Assembly (NCBI GenBank): GCA_023435565.1
Contig: JAEYRN010000001.1
Span: forward strand, 48,915-112,914
DNA length: 64,000 nt
Origin: Bacillota bacterium
GTDB lineage: Bacteria > Bacillota > UBA4882 > UBA8346
Direction: 5' to 3'
Shown: positions 34,260-43,514 of the stretch, in pieces
Layout: every line of letters begins with the position of its first letter
How positions within the stretch are numbered: the first letter of the stretch is position 1
Translations under genes and position numbers: made by a program
The notes under the pieces: generated by a model
Seen by the model: only the letters and a program-made list of their open reading frames with translations
What the model was told of the DNA's origin: nothing
Databases searched by the model: none

Positions 34260-36101
34260 TTGGTTTCTTCTGAAGATTTGAAAACATTACCGAACAGCCC
34301 CGGAGTATATCTAATGAAAGACTCTACTGGGAAAACAATCTATGTCGGTAAAGCTATTTCCTTGAAAAATAGGGTTCGATCATATTTCCAATCATCTCGA
34401 AATTTGAGTCTTCGTATTCGTTCCATGGTGGAACAGGTTGATCGATTTGAATATATAACTACCAATTCTGAAGTGGAAGCATTAGTATTAGAATGTAACT
34501 TAATCAAGGAGGAACGCCCAAAATACAATATCCGTCTCCGTGATGATAAACAATACCCATGGGTTAAGGTAACTATCAAAGAAAGTTATCCCCAAATTTT
34601 TATTACCAGGAAGGTCAAACGTGATGGAAGTAAATATTATGGACCTTATACTGATGTCGGGGCGTTAAGGGAAACCTTCAAACTTCTAAGGCGAATTTTT
34701 CCTTTGCGAAATTGCCGTCATGACCTCGATCGAGAGCGAATTGAACGTCCCTGTTTAAATTATCATATTAAACGCTGTTTAGCTCCTTGCAGTGGGCAGG
34801 TATCTAAGGAATATTACCGTGAGATTATTAATGAAGTGTGTTTGTTTCTCGAAGGACGCCAAAGCGAATTATTGGTTAAACTTCAACAGGGAATGGAAAA
34901 AGCAGCGGTTGAACGCCAGTATGAAAAAGCAGCGCTTCTAAGGGATCAGATTCGAGATATTGAAAAAGTTTTAGAAAAGCAAAAAGTTGTTGCTGCAGTA
35001 TATGAAGACCTGGATGTTTTTGGTTTGGCCCAAGATCGAAGAGGTACTGTTGTCCAAGTATTTCAGGTACGACAAGGTAAGTTGGTAGGAAGAGAGTATT
35101 TTTCTTTAACTGAGGGGGATGAAACTCAGCCGGTTGAAATACTAGAGGCCTTTCTAACCCAGTATTATGACGGCGCCGGAGTTATTCCAAAAGAAATACT
35201 TATCCCATTTAATCTGGAAAGTATGGTAGCTTTAAATGAATGGTTAAGTTGTAAGCGTGGCTCAAAAGTCAACCTGAGAGTGCCCCAAAAAGGAGAAAAA
35301 GCCGAATTGACTCGAATGGCGCAGGAAAATGCGGAACTTTTGTTAAAACAGGAAAGGTCCCGTGAAGAACAGAGCCTGAAGCGAACTTCGGAAATTTTAA
35401 ATCAATTACAACAGGATCTTGGTTTGGAAAAACCGCCGTTACGTATTGAAGGATTTGATATATCAAATATTCAAGGTCAGGAAGCGGTAGCATCAATGGT
35501 TGTTTTTGAAAATGGGATATCTAAAGGGGCAGAATATAGGCGTTTCAAAATACGTACCATCGAAGGTCCTAATGATTTTGCCATGATGCAGGAGGCGGTA
35601 CGACGCCGGTTCCGTAAAGGGCTTGAGGAACGGCAACAATTAGCTTCTGAATCAGGTAAATTTGCTCGTTTTCCGGACCTTCTTTTGATTGACGGGGGTA
35701 AAGGCCAATTATCGGCAGTTTATGAAGTTTTAAATGAATTAGGTTTATCTCATCTTAATCTAATAAGTTTAGCTAAGCAAGAGGAGGAGATTTATAGACC
35801 CGGGAAAAATGAACCGATTAAACTTTCACGGCGTTCTGAAAGTCTGATGCTTCTACAAAGAGTTCGTGATGAGGCCCATCGTTTTGCAATCACTTATCAT
35901 AAAACCCTTCGTGATAAGCGCACAAAAGCATCAAGTCTTGATTTGGTTACCGGTATTGGTCCTAAGAAAAAACAATTGTTGCTGAAGCAATTTGGTTCCA
36001 TTAAACGGATTAAAGAAGCAACGGTTGAAGAGTTAATGTTGGTCGATGGGATCAATTCCAAACTGGCGGAGAGCATTAAGGAACAAATGGAATTATTATA
36101 A
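34260..36101 (+). CDS. uvrC: Excinuclease ABC subunit C
   Basis: The 613-residue nucleotide-excision-repair nuclease makes the dual incision after UvrAB loading. In order it has: GIY-YIG domain (PNSPGVYLMKD, then IYVGKA, about 8-35), Cys cluster region (CLNYHIKRCLAPC), UVR helix pair (QYEKAALLRDQIRDIEKVL), RNase-H-like endonuclease domain with catalytic Asp in IEGFDISNIQG and LLIDGGKGQL, and two helix-hairpin-helix motifs at the end (LDLVTGIGPKKKQLLLKQFG). The start is TTG 34260 with GGGAGG 7 nt upstream. The in-frame ATG at 34245 lies before that ribosome site. A HAD gene follows 36 bp later. Confidence 0.97.
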   Translation: MVSSEDLKTLPNSPGVYLMKDSTGKTIYVGKAISLKNRVRSYFQSSRNLSLRIRSMVEQVDRFEYITTNSEVEALVLECNLIKEERPKYNIRLRDDKQYPWVKVTIKESYPQIFITRKVKRDGSKYYGPYTDVGALRETFKLLRRIFPLRNCRHDLDRERIERPCLNYHIKRCLAPCSGQVSKEYYREIINEVCLFLEGRQSELLVKLQQGMEKAAVERQYEKAALLRDQIRDIEKVLEKQKVVAAVYEDLDVFGLAQDRRGTVVQVFQVRQGKLVGREYFSLTEGDETQPVEILEAFLTQYYDGAGVIPKEILIPFNLESMVALNEWLSCKRGSKVNLRVPQKGEKAELTRMAQENAELLLKQERSREEQSLKRTSEILNQLQQDLGLEKPPLRIEGFDISNIQGQEAVASMVVFENGISKGAEYRRFKIRTIEGPNDFAMMQEAVRRRFRKGLEERQQLASESGKFARFPDLLLIDGGKGQLSAVYEVLNELGLSHLNLISLAKQEEEIYRPGKNEPIKLSRRSESLMLLQRVRDEAHRFAITYHKTLRDKRTKASSLDLVTGIGPKKKQLLLKQFGSIKRIKEATVEELMLVDGINSKLAESIKEQMELL

Positions 36102-36137
36102 ATAAACAAATTGGCCCTTTTCCAAGGAGGAAAATTA

Positions 36138-36941
36138 ATGATCCGTTGTATAGCTATTGATTTGGACGATACATTACTCCGTTCTGATTTAACGATCTCT
36201 TCGGAAGATAAGAGAGCGATTGATAGGGCAATTCAAAAGGGTGTTAAAGTTTTACTGGCATCAGGCCGAATGGTCCAGTCAATACGTCCCTATGTTTTTG
36301 AGCTGGGACTGGATCTTCCGGTGATTGCTTATAATGGGGCTATTATTCAAGAAGTTATATCCGGGAAAATTTTATACCACCGCCCTGTCCCAGTGGAAGA
36401 AGCAAGGATGATGGTACCGATTTTTCGTCAAACCGGGATTCATTTAAATGTCTATATTAATGATGAACTATATATGGATGAGCTTACTTATTGGGGACAA
36501 AAATACGTGGCTAATGCCGGAGTTACTCCCCGAGCTATTGGTGATGTTAACCGTTTTATTAATGAACCCTGTCATAAATTATTGGCTGCTGGAGAAGTTG
36601 AACAAATTGATAGGATCCAAGCGCGACTGATAAAAGAATTTGAGGGTCGTCTGCAATTTATTAAATCTAAACCTAACTATCTTGAGATATTGGCTCCCGA
36701 GGTATCCAAAGGTAGGGCGTTGCAGAAATTGGCAACAAATTGGGGTTTGGATCGGAATGAAGTAATGGCAATCGGAGATGCTCCGAATGACATTTCTATG
36801 TTAACTTGGGCCGGAGTGGGAGTGGCGATTGGTAATGCAGCCTCAATTATTAAAGAGAAAGCGGTTTTAGTTGTCGATGATCATGACCATAATGGAGTCG
36901 CCGAGGCGCTTGAAAGCTTAGTCTTTAACCGGGATTTTTAG
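36138..36941 (+). CDS. Cof-type HAD-IIB sugar-phosphatase-like hydrolase
   Basis: The 267-residue protein has HAD motif I AIDLDDTLLRSD (residues 5-16), motif II LLASGRM, and the Cof-type end MAIGDAPNDISMLTWAGVGVAIGNA. A C2B cap (about 80-190) makes it a HAD-IIB member, a group that hydrolyses sugar phosphates or pyridoxal phosphate. Start ATG 36138 follows CAAGGAGGAAAATTA. It is probably co-transcribed with uvrC and ends at a terminator. Confidence 0.9.
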   Translation: MIRCIAIDLDDTLLRSDLTISSEDKRAIDRAIQKGVKVLLASGRMVQSIRPYVFELGLDLPVIAYNGAIIQEVISGKILYHRPVPVEEARMMVPIFRQTGIHLNVYINDELYMDELTYWGQKYVANAGVTPRAIGDVNRFINEPCHKLLAAGEVEQIDRIQARLIKEFEGRLQFIKSKPNYLEILAPEVSKGRALQKLATNWGLDRNEVMAIGDAPNDISMLTWAGVGVAIGNAASIIKEKAVLVVDDHDHNGVAEALESLVFNRDF

Positions 36942-36975
36942 AATGTGATTTGTGAATTTAAGTTATATTCAAAAG

Positions 36976-36999
36976 AAAAGGGCTTACTAGCCCTTTTAT
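36976..36999 (+). terminator. Terminator between uvrC-HAD and the coat-protein genes
   Basis: AAAAGGGCT, loop TACT, AGCCCTTTT forms a symmetrical 9-bp stem with A and T runs on both sides. It can serve both the plus-strand HAD gene and the convergent coat genes. Confidence 0.85.
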
Positions 37000-37025
37000 C
37001 TTTAAGAAAAATTTTTTCTCAAGAC

Positions 37026-37298
37026 TTATACAATTGAAGGTTGTACTAAAGATTGTTGTAAAAATTGAGCTACATTAGTTATATCCTGAGGATTTGCTGG
37101 TGGCGCAGGTATATAGTAATTTTTTGATTGAGCATATTGGGCTATTTGTTGTTGGGCTTGTTCACATTGGGACCGTATTTGTAATAAAGTTTGCCTTATG
37201 TTGGGGTTGCTTGCTTCACCAGCTGCTTTTGTAAATTCAACGGCATTAAATTTGGCAAGTTCTAATGCGTCTAAAGTCATTTCGCGATCGGTATACAT
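37026..37298 (-). CDS. CotF-family spore coat protein
   Basis: The 90-residue all-helical protein contains TLDALELAKFNAVEFTKAAGEASNPNIRQTLLQIRSQCEQAQ (broken here only by length), the four-helix ferritin-like half seen in CotF coat proteins. It ends in a Gln/Pro-rich tail (YIPAPPANPQDI). It is probably a mother-cell-made coat component. Start ATG 37298 follows AAAGGAGGATAAG read on the minus strand, 11 bp after the stop of the companion gene. Confidence 0.8.
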   Translation of the reverse strand: MYTDREMTLDALELAKFNAVEFTKAAGEASNPNIRQTLLQIRSQCEQAQQQIAQYAQSKNYYIPAPPANPQDITNVAQFLQQSLVQPSIV

Positions 37299-37309
37299 CT
37301 TATCCTCCT

Positions 37310-37492
37310 TTAGCTTAAAAAACCCATTAATTTACGGGCGTCATTAAAAGCTTGTTGTGATTGTTGGTTAAAAAAGTTCTGTAATTGGCTATCACTACAG
37401 TTATGAGCGTAAAGTTGAAATTTTTTGGTATTTAAATCTTCCATTGCAATCAGCTCTTTTAGAGTATTAAGTTCCATTTGACTTATTTGCAT
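37310..37492 (-). CDS. Small CotF-related coat-like protein
   Basis: The protein has 60 residues. The core LNTLKELIAMEDLNTKKFQLYAHNCSDSQLQNFF (split by normal turns) resembles the first helix pair of CotF and spore-coat ferritin-like proteins. It is encoded just ahead of the CotF-like gene and probably partners with it. The start is uncertain. ATG 37492 lies 14 nt after GGAGG, while a GTG at 37507 overlaps the ribosome site. I prefer the ATG. Confidence 0.6.
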   Translation of the reverse strand: MQISQMELNTLKELIAMEDLNTKKFQLYAHNCSDSQLQNFFNQQSQQAFNDARKLMGFLS

Positions 37493-38059
37493 TGTTTGAA
37501 GTTTCACCTCCTTTAACTCTAAATATTATCTGTTTGGTTTAGCTCGCCAATACAAAAACCAAGGCAAATAAAATATGGAATTAAAAGATAATAATGTAAA
37601 TTAAGGGTTTATTATATGCAAAAAAATCATAAGAAGTGGGAACACATGTTAGACCTGTATACTTAGACTTTTAATCAATTGGATAACAAAAGGTTTAGTT
37701 AGACAAGAGCGTTTGTTGAGAATTAATTAATTAAGAATAAAAGAGGAAGCTGAAGAAAACTGGGGAAAACGAGTGTATATAGTGGTCATCTCCTAAATAC
37801 ATCTTGAATAAGAGAGTCTTAGATAATGGCAGGATTTTTCAAAAAAATGTCGAATATATATCACATAAAATTAAGAAAAAACATTGTTCAGACCGGAAAA
37901 AACCAGCCCGGTACATAATGCCATGAGGGTTATAAGATAAACCACCGGAATAATGGAACGGTCCGATTTTGTGGGGGTGGTGAGTAGTTAAATAATTTCG
38001 AGTCTATTTATATTATATCATAAGTAATTTTGGTATTCAATTTGTAGGAGGAAATCATA
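37493..38059. other. Long A+T-rich intergenic region
   Basis: These 567 bp lie between divergent genes (coat operon and ABC ATPase). They contain only weak hairpins, e.g. ACCGG/CCGGT near 37895-37912. No reading frame with a ribosome site, no recognised RNA and no clear promoter are seen. Mother-cell and vegetative promoters must both lie here. Confidence 0.4.
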
Positions 38060-39163
38060 ATGGCAAAAGTTGTTTTTGAACATGTTTACAAAAAATATCC
38101 CGGTGGAGTTATTGCAGTTAAGGACGCCAATCTAGAAATTAAAGATAAGGAATTTATCGTTTTTGTAGGGCCCTCTGGTTGTGGGAAAACCACTTCATTG
38201 CGGATGGTTGCCGGTTTAGAGGAGATCTCCGAAGGTAATGTATATATTGGGGATACAGTGGTTAATAATGTAGCTCCTAAAGACCGCGACATTTCTATGG
38301 TATTCCAAAATTACGCCCTTTATCCGCATATGGATGTATATAGTAATATGGCTTTTGGTCTTAAATTGCGTAAATTCCCCAAGAGTGAAATTGATCGCCG
38401 TGTTAAAGAGGCTGCTTCAATTCTTGGTATTGAAAACTTGCTGGATCGTAAACCCAAGGCTCTTTCCGGCGGTCAAAGACAGCGGGTAGCCTTAGGTCGC
38501 GCAATCGTTCGTGAACCGAAAGTATTCTTGATGGATGAACCTTTGTCAAATCTTGACGCTAAACTTCGTGTCCAAACACGTGCTGAAATTATTAGAATTC
38601 ATAATAGACTTCAAACCACATTTATATATGTTACTCACGATCAAACCGAAGCTATGACCATGGGTGACCGGATTGTAGTAATGAAAGACGGAGTAATTCA
38701 GCAAGTCGGTACTCCGCTGGATATCTATGATAATCCTAATAATGTATTTGTAGCCGGATTCATTGGGACCCCGCCGATGAACTTCATGGATGGAGTAATT
38801 AAGGAAGAAGGCGGTAAATTATTAGTTGATTGCAAAGCATTCAAAGTAGGCATCCCTGATGGCAAATTCAAGCACATTCGTCAGTATCTTAACAAACCGG
38901 TAATTTTCGGTATTCGTCCCGAAGCGATTTTGGAAAGGGATACTACTCCGGAAGCTACTGAAGCTGAAGTGGTTAATGCCATGGTTGACGTATATGAATT
39001 AATCGGAGCTCAAGTTTATCTTCATATGTCAGTTGGAGATGCATCCTTTGTGGCCACGGTTGATTCCCATACGAAAGCCAAGGATGGAGCTAAACATCAA
39101 ATTATATTCAATAACAAAAAAATTCATTTCTTTGATAAAGAAACAGAAAAAGCAATTTTATAA
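38060..39163 (+). CDS. msmX: Carbohydrate ABC transporter ATPase (MsmX/UgpC type)
   Basis: The 367-residue ATPase has Walker A GPSGCGKTT (about 37-45), Q-loop VFQNYALYPHM, signature ALSGGQRQRVALGRAI, Walker B VFLMDEPLSNLDA and the H-loop YVTHDQ. A C-terminal TOBE/OB regulatory domain (about 240-367) is present. This is the multitask ATPase that powers several sugar importers in Bacillota. It stands alone here without permease or binding-protein genes, as expected for a shared MsmX. Start ATG 38060 follows TAGGAGGAAATCATA. A terminator follows. Confidence 0.93.
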   Translation: MAKVVFEHVYKKYPGGVIAVKDANLEIKDKEFIVFVGPSGCGKTTSLRMVAGLEEISEGNVYIGDTVVNNVAPKDRDISMVFQNYALYPHMDVYSNMAFGLKLRKFPKSEIDRRVKEAASILGIENLLDRKPKALSGGQRQRVALGRAIVREPKVFLMDEPLSNLDAKLRVQTRAEIIRIHNRLQTTFIYVTHDQTEAMTMGDRIVVMKDGVIQQVGTPLDIYDNPNNVFVAGFIGTPPMNFMDGVIKEEGGKLLVDCKAFKVGIPDGKFKHIRQYLNKPVIFGIRPEAILERDTTPEATEAEVVNAMVDVYELIGAQVYLHMSVGDASFVATVDSHTKAKDGAKHQIIFNNKKIHFFDKETEKAIL

Positions 39164-39170
39164 AAAAGAG

Positions 39171-39197
39171 AGGACCTCAGAAATGAGGTCCTTTTTT
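39171..39197 (+). terminator. Rho-independent terminator of msmX
   Basis: AGGACCTC, loop AGAAAT, GAGGTCCT, then a T-run. Confidence 0.92.
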
Positions 39198-39250
39198 ATA
39201 TGAGGAAACTCCGCTTATCCCAGAGGTATTTTATATTATAGATATGCTTT

Positions 39251-39904
39251 TTATTGATTGGTGGTTTCCAAACATATAGAATCCGGTTCGGTTTCAAACT
39301 GTGGTGATGGGAAACAATGATAATTTAAAATCTCCTTGGCAATACCTTCACTAATGGTTTCAGCCATTTTCATCACCAAGCTTAATCTGGTATTTTGGAG
39401 AACCATATATTCCATAAATCCTCCCACATTGACAATACCAACGATATGTAGGTCGCCTATAGCAGGAAGAGTTTTGTTAACACCTGTTCCCGGCTGAAGC
39501 GGCCCTTCTTTAATACTAATATAACCAACACTTTCCGTTCTTCCAAGACAGGCATCTACGGCAATAATAAATGAATTGGGAAATCTATCGTTAATCATTT
39601 TAATGGTCTCAGGTAGATTCACTGCATGAACGGGTTCATCAAGGGTTCCGTAAATGGGGACATTTGTCATGCAGTCCATTGTTTTTAGTTTACTGCCTAC
39701 TAAAGGACCCAAACTATCGCCAGTCGACCGGTCAGTCCCAATACAAAGAATAATTAATTGGGAGGTTTGGTCATATAATTGAGTAATGAATAAATTCAAA
39801 TTTGTTTGGAAAATGGAGATAGCGGAAGGATGTTCGATATGGACTCGGGAATTATATTTGAGAAGATCCTTGGGATGTTTCTTTTTGGTTAATTGATTCC
39901 ACAT
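39251..39904 (-). CDS. yyaC: Spore protease YyaC
   Basis: The 217-residue protein belongs to the YyaC (DUF1256) family with a hydrogenase-maturation/GPR-like protease fold. Key blocks are ILCIGTDRSTGDSLGPLVGS, YGTLDEPVHAVNLPE, IAVDACLGR and GPLQPGTGVNKTLPAIGD. Acidic residues in GTDRSTGDS and AVDAC match the metal/catalytic pocket. It is found only in spore formers. Its substrate is not known. The C-terminal 25 residues are an extra tail. It is divergent from the VanW gene. Confidence 0.88.
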   Translation of the reverse strand: MWNQLTKKKHPKDLLKYNSRVHIEHPSAISIFQTNLNLFITQLYDQTSQLIILCIGTDRSTGDSLGPLVGSKLKTMDCMTNVPIYGTLDEPVHAVNLPETIKMINDRFPNSFIIAVDACLGRTESVGYISIKEGPLQPGTGVNKTLPAIGDLHIVGIVNVGGFMEYMVLQNTRLSLVMKMAETISEGIAKEILNYHCFPSPQFETEPDSICLETTNQ

Positions 39905-40063
39905 TTAATATTATTCTCCCCGTGTAGGATATTTTATTTTATGTCCATGACCTGGGGAGTATACTAAAAACTTAAAATTGTATGTTTTAATTACAAAAAA
40001 TATGGCTGCTTTAGCTGAAAGACCAATAAATAAAAAGCGCAACAAGAGATAGGAGGATAGGTT

Positions 40064-41431
40064 TTGGAATTATCATCAAAAAATCGGATGGAATTAATTC
40101 TTCTTAGCGGGAAAATTATCTTTGGAACTTTAATGTTTTTATTGATAGTTTTAACTACTACTTATTTGATTTGGAGTGAAGGAAGGATTTTACCCGGAGT
40201 AAGAGTAGGTGGAGTTAGATTAGGAGGAATGAAAGCCCAGGAAGCAACTGAACTATTTAGTAAAGAAGTTAAAGTTCTAGCAGAAAAAAAAGTAGTTTTA
40301 GTATATAAAAAACGCCAGTTAAATTTAGTTTTAAATTCCGTCGGGATTAGACTTGATGTACCGGAAAGCATTGCCAGAGCTTATCAAGTAGGACGATCCG
40401 GGTCTTTCTTGCGACAAATGGCGTCACGTTGGAGGATTTACCGGCATGGGTACGATTTGCGACCGGTTTTCAATAACAACCGAGTATCTCTAAACTCCTT
40501 TTTTCATATACTTGAAGCGGGCATTGCCGTTGAGCCGATCCGATCAGTAGTAGATATCAATCGGGAAGGGCAAATAAAGTATTCTCCCAGCCGTACCGGA
40601 GTAGTTATTGACCAAGCGATTCTAACCAACAAAATGGAGACTGCAGCATTTCAAAAGGGAAATTCAGTTATTGAGATTCCAATCAAAAAAGTGGTCCCAC
40701 CTTTGACAGAAAATGATATTAAAAGGTGGGGGCTTGATCAAGTACTAGGAATTTATACTACAAAATATGAGATTGGAAATAAAGAACGGGTCAATAATCT
40801 TTTAATCGCAAGTAGTGCAATTAACAATGTAATTATATATCCTGGTCAACATTTTTCTTTTAACACTTGGGTAGGACCCCGGGTAACCGAAGTTGGTTAT
40901 AAAGAAGCTCCAGTGCTATATTTAGGTAAGCTTATTCCTGGGGTTGGAGGAGGAGTCTGCCAAGTATCTTCAACTTTATATAATGCGGCTTTAATGGCTA
41001 ATTTAAAGATGATTCAAAGATTGAACCATTCCGTACCAAGTACCTATGTACCTTTGGCCAGGGATGCAACTGTTGTTTATGATGGAGTTGATTTAATCAT
41101 TGAAAATACTTACGATAATCCGATATTAATGGTATCTAGTGTAAATTCCCCCTATTTAACAGTTGTTATTTTAGGAAGGAAAACAGATTGGAAAAGTATT
41201 GAATTAGAAACTAAAGTTGTTGAATCATACCCTTTTAAAACCATTTTTATTCCTGACTCTTCATTAACTAAAGGAACTAAAAACAAAATAGTTAAGGGCC
41301 GTAAGGGTATTAAAGCGGAATTATGGAGGGCGATTGAATACTTTGACGGCACTATTAAGAATGAATTGGTAAACACAAGTATATATCCGGCCCAACCTGA
41401 AGAATATAAAGTAGGGGTAAAACAAGATTAG
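40064..41431 (+). CDS. VanW-family protein with peptidoglycan-binding-4 domain
   Basis: The 455-residue protein has one N-terminal membrane helix (FGTLMFLLIVLTTTYLIW, about 18-35), a PG-binding-4-like domain repeated twice (about 45-210) and a VanW domain (about 240-370). The VanW domain has PGQHFSFNTWVGPRVTEVGY and VGGGVCQVSSTLYNAAL. The family is linked to cell-wall changes but its activity is unknown. The start is TTG 40064, directly after TAGGAGGATAGGTT. It may be the first gene of the glycan cluster that follows. Confidence 0.85.
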   Translation: MELSSKNRMELILLSGKIIFGTLMFLLIVLTTTYLIWSEGRILPGVRVGGVRLGGMKAQEATELFSKEVKVLAEKKVVLVYKKRQLNLVLNSVGIRLDVPESIARAYQVGRSGSFLRQMASRWRIYRHGYDLRPVFNNNRVSLNSFFHILEAGIAVEPIRSVVDINREGQIKYSPSRTGVVIDQAILTNKMETAAFQKGNSVIEIPIKKVVPPLTENDIKRWGLDQVLGIYTTKYEIGNKERVNNLLIASSAINNVIIYPGQHFSFNTWVGPRVTEVGYKEAPVLYLGKLIPGVGGGVCQVSSTLYNAALMANLKMIQRLNHSVPSTYVPLARDATVVYDGVDLIIENTYDNPILMVSSVNSPYLTVVILGRKTDWKSIELETKVVESYPFKTIFIPDSSLTKGTKNKIVKGRKGIKAELWRAIEYFDGTIKNELVNTSIYPAQPEEYKVGVKQD

Positions 41432-41451
41432 GAAGCTAATAAGGAGCGGTT

Positions 41452-42477
41452 ATTACGGGGCTGGTTAGGTTTGAAAAAGTTGTCGCGTTATGCTTTAGTC
41501 CATTGGGAGACGCTTTATTTGCTACACCTGCCCTTCGGGCTTTAAGATATAATTTACCGCAGTCCCGAATAGTTATTTTAGCTAACCAATTGGGGGTAGA
41601 AGTATTTAAAGATAATCCCTACAAAATAGAAGTTGTAAAATGTATCGATCAATGGGACCTATTCAAAAAATTGGTTGATGTTAGAAAATGTAACTTTGAT
41701 TTGGCAGTAGGTCTTTCTCAAATCGGTGGTTTTTTTACAAGGTTCTGCGGTACTCCTTTCCGAAGCGACTTTTTTTCGATCTCAAAAGAAACAAATCTTT
41801 CGGTAGTTAAACTATGCATGGAGGTTATAGTTCAGGCGGGGTTGGCAGTCAATACCTATGAGACGGAGTTTTGGTTTAATGATTTGCATCAACAGGTGGT
41901 TGACTTTTTTCTCAAACAAGTAACTTATGATTATCAAAAGCCACTAATCGCAATTCATTGCGGTGGGCATTATTTTGCGAGAAAACGTTGGCCGTTGCTA
42001 AATTTTATTAGATTAATAAAAGTTTTAATCGAGGAAACTCCATATCAGGTATTGCTGGTAGGCGGGAAGGAGGATATGGAAAACGCAGGAATAATCAACT
42101 CCCTTATACCGGAAGTATTTAATGCAGCAGGAAAATTTACTCTGGGAGAGACAGCTGCTTTGCTTAACCGATGTCAGCTCTTAATAGCGAATGACTCGGG
42201 TCCGCTTCATTTAGGGGCGGCAATTGGAATTCCTACTATCGGACTTTTCGGCCCTACTAACCCCGAACAATTCCATCCTTACCGTCAATCCTTACACCGT
42301 TATATATATAAAAAGCTTTCATGTAGCCCTTGTTACCGTTTTGGAGGAGGTTTTTGGCAGTACTTGCCGCGTTGTACAAAGGCATATTGTATGGAGGCAA
42401 TTAAGGTAGATGAAGTTTTAGAAATGATTATGGATAAAACTTCAACCGGAATGAATACATTAGTTGAGGTGACTTGA
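41452..42477 (+). CDS. Glycosyltransferase family 9 (heptosyltransferase-like)
   Basis: The product is a GT-B enzyme of about 341 residues with the GT9 blocks VVALCFSPLGDALFATPALRAL, IAIHCGGHYFARKRWPL (split by normal loops), LVGGKEDMENAG and IANDSGPLHLGAAIGIPTIGLFGPTNPEQ. GT9 enzymes move heptose or related sugars from nucleotide donors. Outside Gram-negative LPS synthesis the acceptor is unknown. The strand, loop and Gly-Asp of motif 1 lie upstream of every ATG/TTG, so the start must be earlier. ATT 41452 has AGGAG 5 nt before it, while CTG 41461 has poor spacing. The stop overlaps the region of the next start. Confidence 0.8.
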   Translation: MTGLVRFEKVVALCFSPLGDALFATPALRALRYNLPQSRIVILANQLGVEVFKDNPYKIEVVKCIDQWDLFKKLVDVRKCNFDLAVGLSQIGGFFTRFCGTPFRSDFFSISKETNLSVVKLCMEVIVQAGLAVNTYETEFWFNDLHQQVVDFFLKQVTYDYQKPLIAIHCGGHYFARKRWPLLNFIRLIKVLIEETPYQVLLVGGKEDMENAGIINSLIPEVFNAAGKFTLGETAALLNRCQLLIANDSGPLHLGAAIGIPTIGLFGPTNPEQFHPYRQSLHRYIYKKLSCSPCYRFGGGFWQYLPRCTKAYCMEAIKVDEVLEMIMDKTSTGMNTLVEVT

Positions 42478-42478
42478 G

Positions 42479-43456
42479 ATCGCTAATCGGGATAAGATTC
42501 GAAAAGGGATCTGGTATACAGTCCTTTTCAGTATGATTGGTTTGATTTTCATATCGAAAGAGATTGTTGAAGATTTTTCGAAGTTTCGTTTAGATAATCT
42601 TAATTTTATAATACTTGGATTAGGCTTTTTTGCGTTATTAATAGTTTGGTTCTCGAAAGCGTATCGAATATATGCAATTGCTCAGGGTATGGGAGAAAAA
42701 ATAGAGTTGCGTCATTGTTTCCAGATATATTTAGCGACTTGTTTTGTATCGCATATAACTCCTTTTAATGCGGGTGGGACCCCACTCCAAATTTATTTAC
42801 TTCACAAAAAAGGAATTGGTATTGGTAAAGCAACTGCTGTAACTACCATTGATTTAGGCTTGCATTCAATCATATATCTAATACTTTTAATCGGAACGGT
42901 TTCAATAAATCTCAGTTTTTTAAAACAACAGGGGTTGTTTGACCGAGAATTGCTTTGGAAAGGATTGATAACTACAATAATTTTTATGGCCCTTGTTGGA
43001 CTGTTATTGTTTTTATTGCGCTTGAATTGGACTAAAAAAATTAGTTCGATAGTAGCAAAAAAAGGGTGGCTTAAAAGAATACGGCAGGAGTTTTCTTTAT
43101 TTAAAGAAAGCTCTATGTTGTTGATCAAAAGTAACTGGACGGCAATGTTTAAAGCTGTTTTGGCTAGTATCGTTTACTGGTTTTTTTACCTGTTATTAGC
43201 CCCGTTAATCATATTGGCCATGGGAAAAACCGTGGAAATCTTTGCATTAATATACAGGCAGTTGGTTTTTAATGTGATCCAGCCACTTATTCCTACTCCA
43301 GGGGGAAGCGGTGGTTCGGAGGTAATATTATCTTATCTGTTTCGAGGGTTAACTGGGACTCAGGGGTTGGGTTTATTTGTTTTTATTTGGAGAATTTATA
43401 CTTTTTTTAGTTCGTTACTGGTTGGTGGTTTTTATTTTTGGAGGATAACTCGATAA
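42479..43456 (+). CDS. Lysylphosphatidylglycerol synthase TM-domain (UPF0104) flippase-like protein
   Basis: The protein has about 325 residues with eight or so membrane helices and the UPF0104 hallmarks HCFQIYLATCFVSHITPFNAGGTP and NVIQPLIPTPGGSGGSEVI. The family includes the MprF flippase half and many glycan-cluster members. Here it probably moves a lipid-linked product of the adjacent GT9. The first ATG, 42533, cuts into the first helix. An open frame reaches further up, and GAGGTGA lies 7 nt before an in-frame ATC at 42479 (MANRDKIRKGIWYTVLF), so an AUC start is proposed. Translation would be coupled to the GT9 stop. Confidence 0.7.
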   Translation: MANRDKIRKGIWYTVLFSMIGLIFISKEIVEDFSKFRLDNLNFIILGLGFFALLIVWFSKAYRIYAIAQGMGEKIELRHCFQIYLATCFVSHITPFNAGGTPLQIYLLHKKGIGIGKATAVTTIDLGLHSIIYLILLIGTVSINLSFLKQQGLFDRELLWKGLITTIIFMALVGLLLFLLRLNWTKKISSIVAKKGWLKRIRQEFSLFKESSMLLIKSNWTAMFKAVLASIVYWFFYLLLAPLIILAMGKTVEIFALIYRQLVFNVIQPLIPTPGGSGGSEVILSYLFRGLTGTQGLGLFVFIWRIYTFFSSLLVGGFYFWRITR

Positions 43457-43514
43457 AACTGCTCATGAAAAATTATCTTTCGTACAAACTATAGCTATTG
43501 GAGGATGATTTTTC

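Noticed and set aside
37545..38059. Possible small RNA in the long gap before msmX
   Set aside because: Only weak, isolated hairpins and no promoter-terminator pair.
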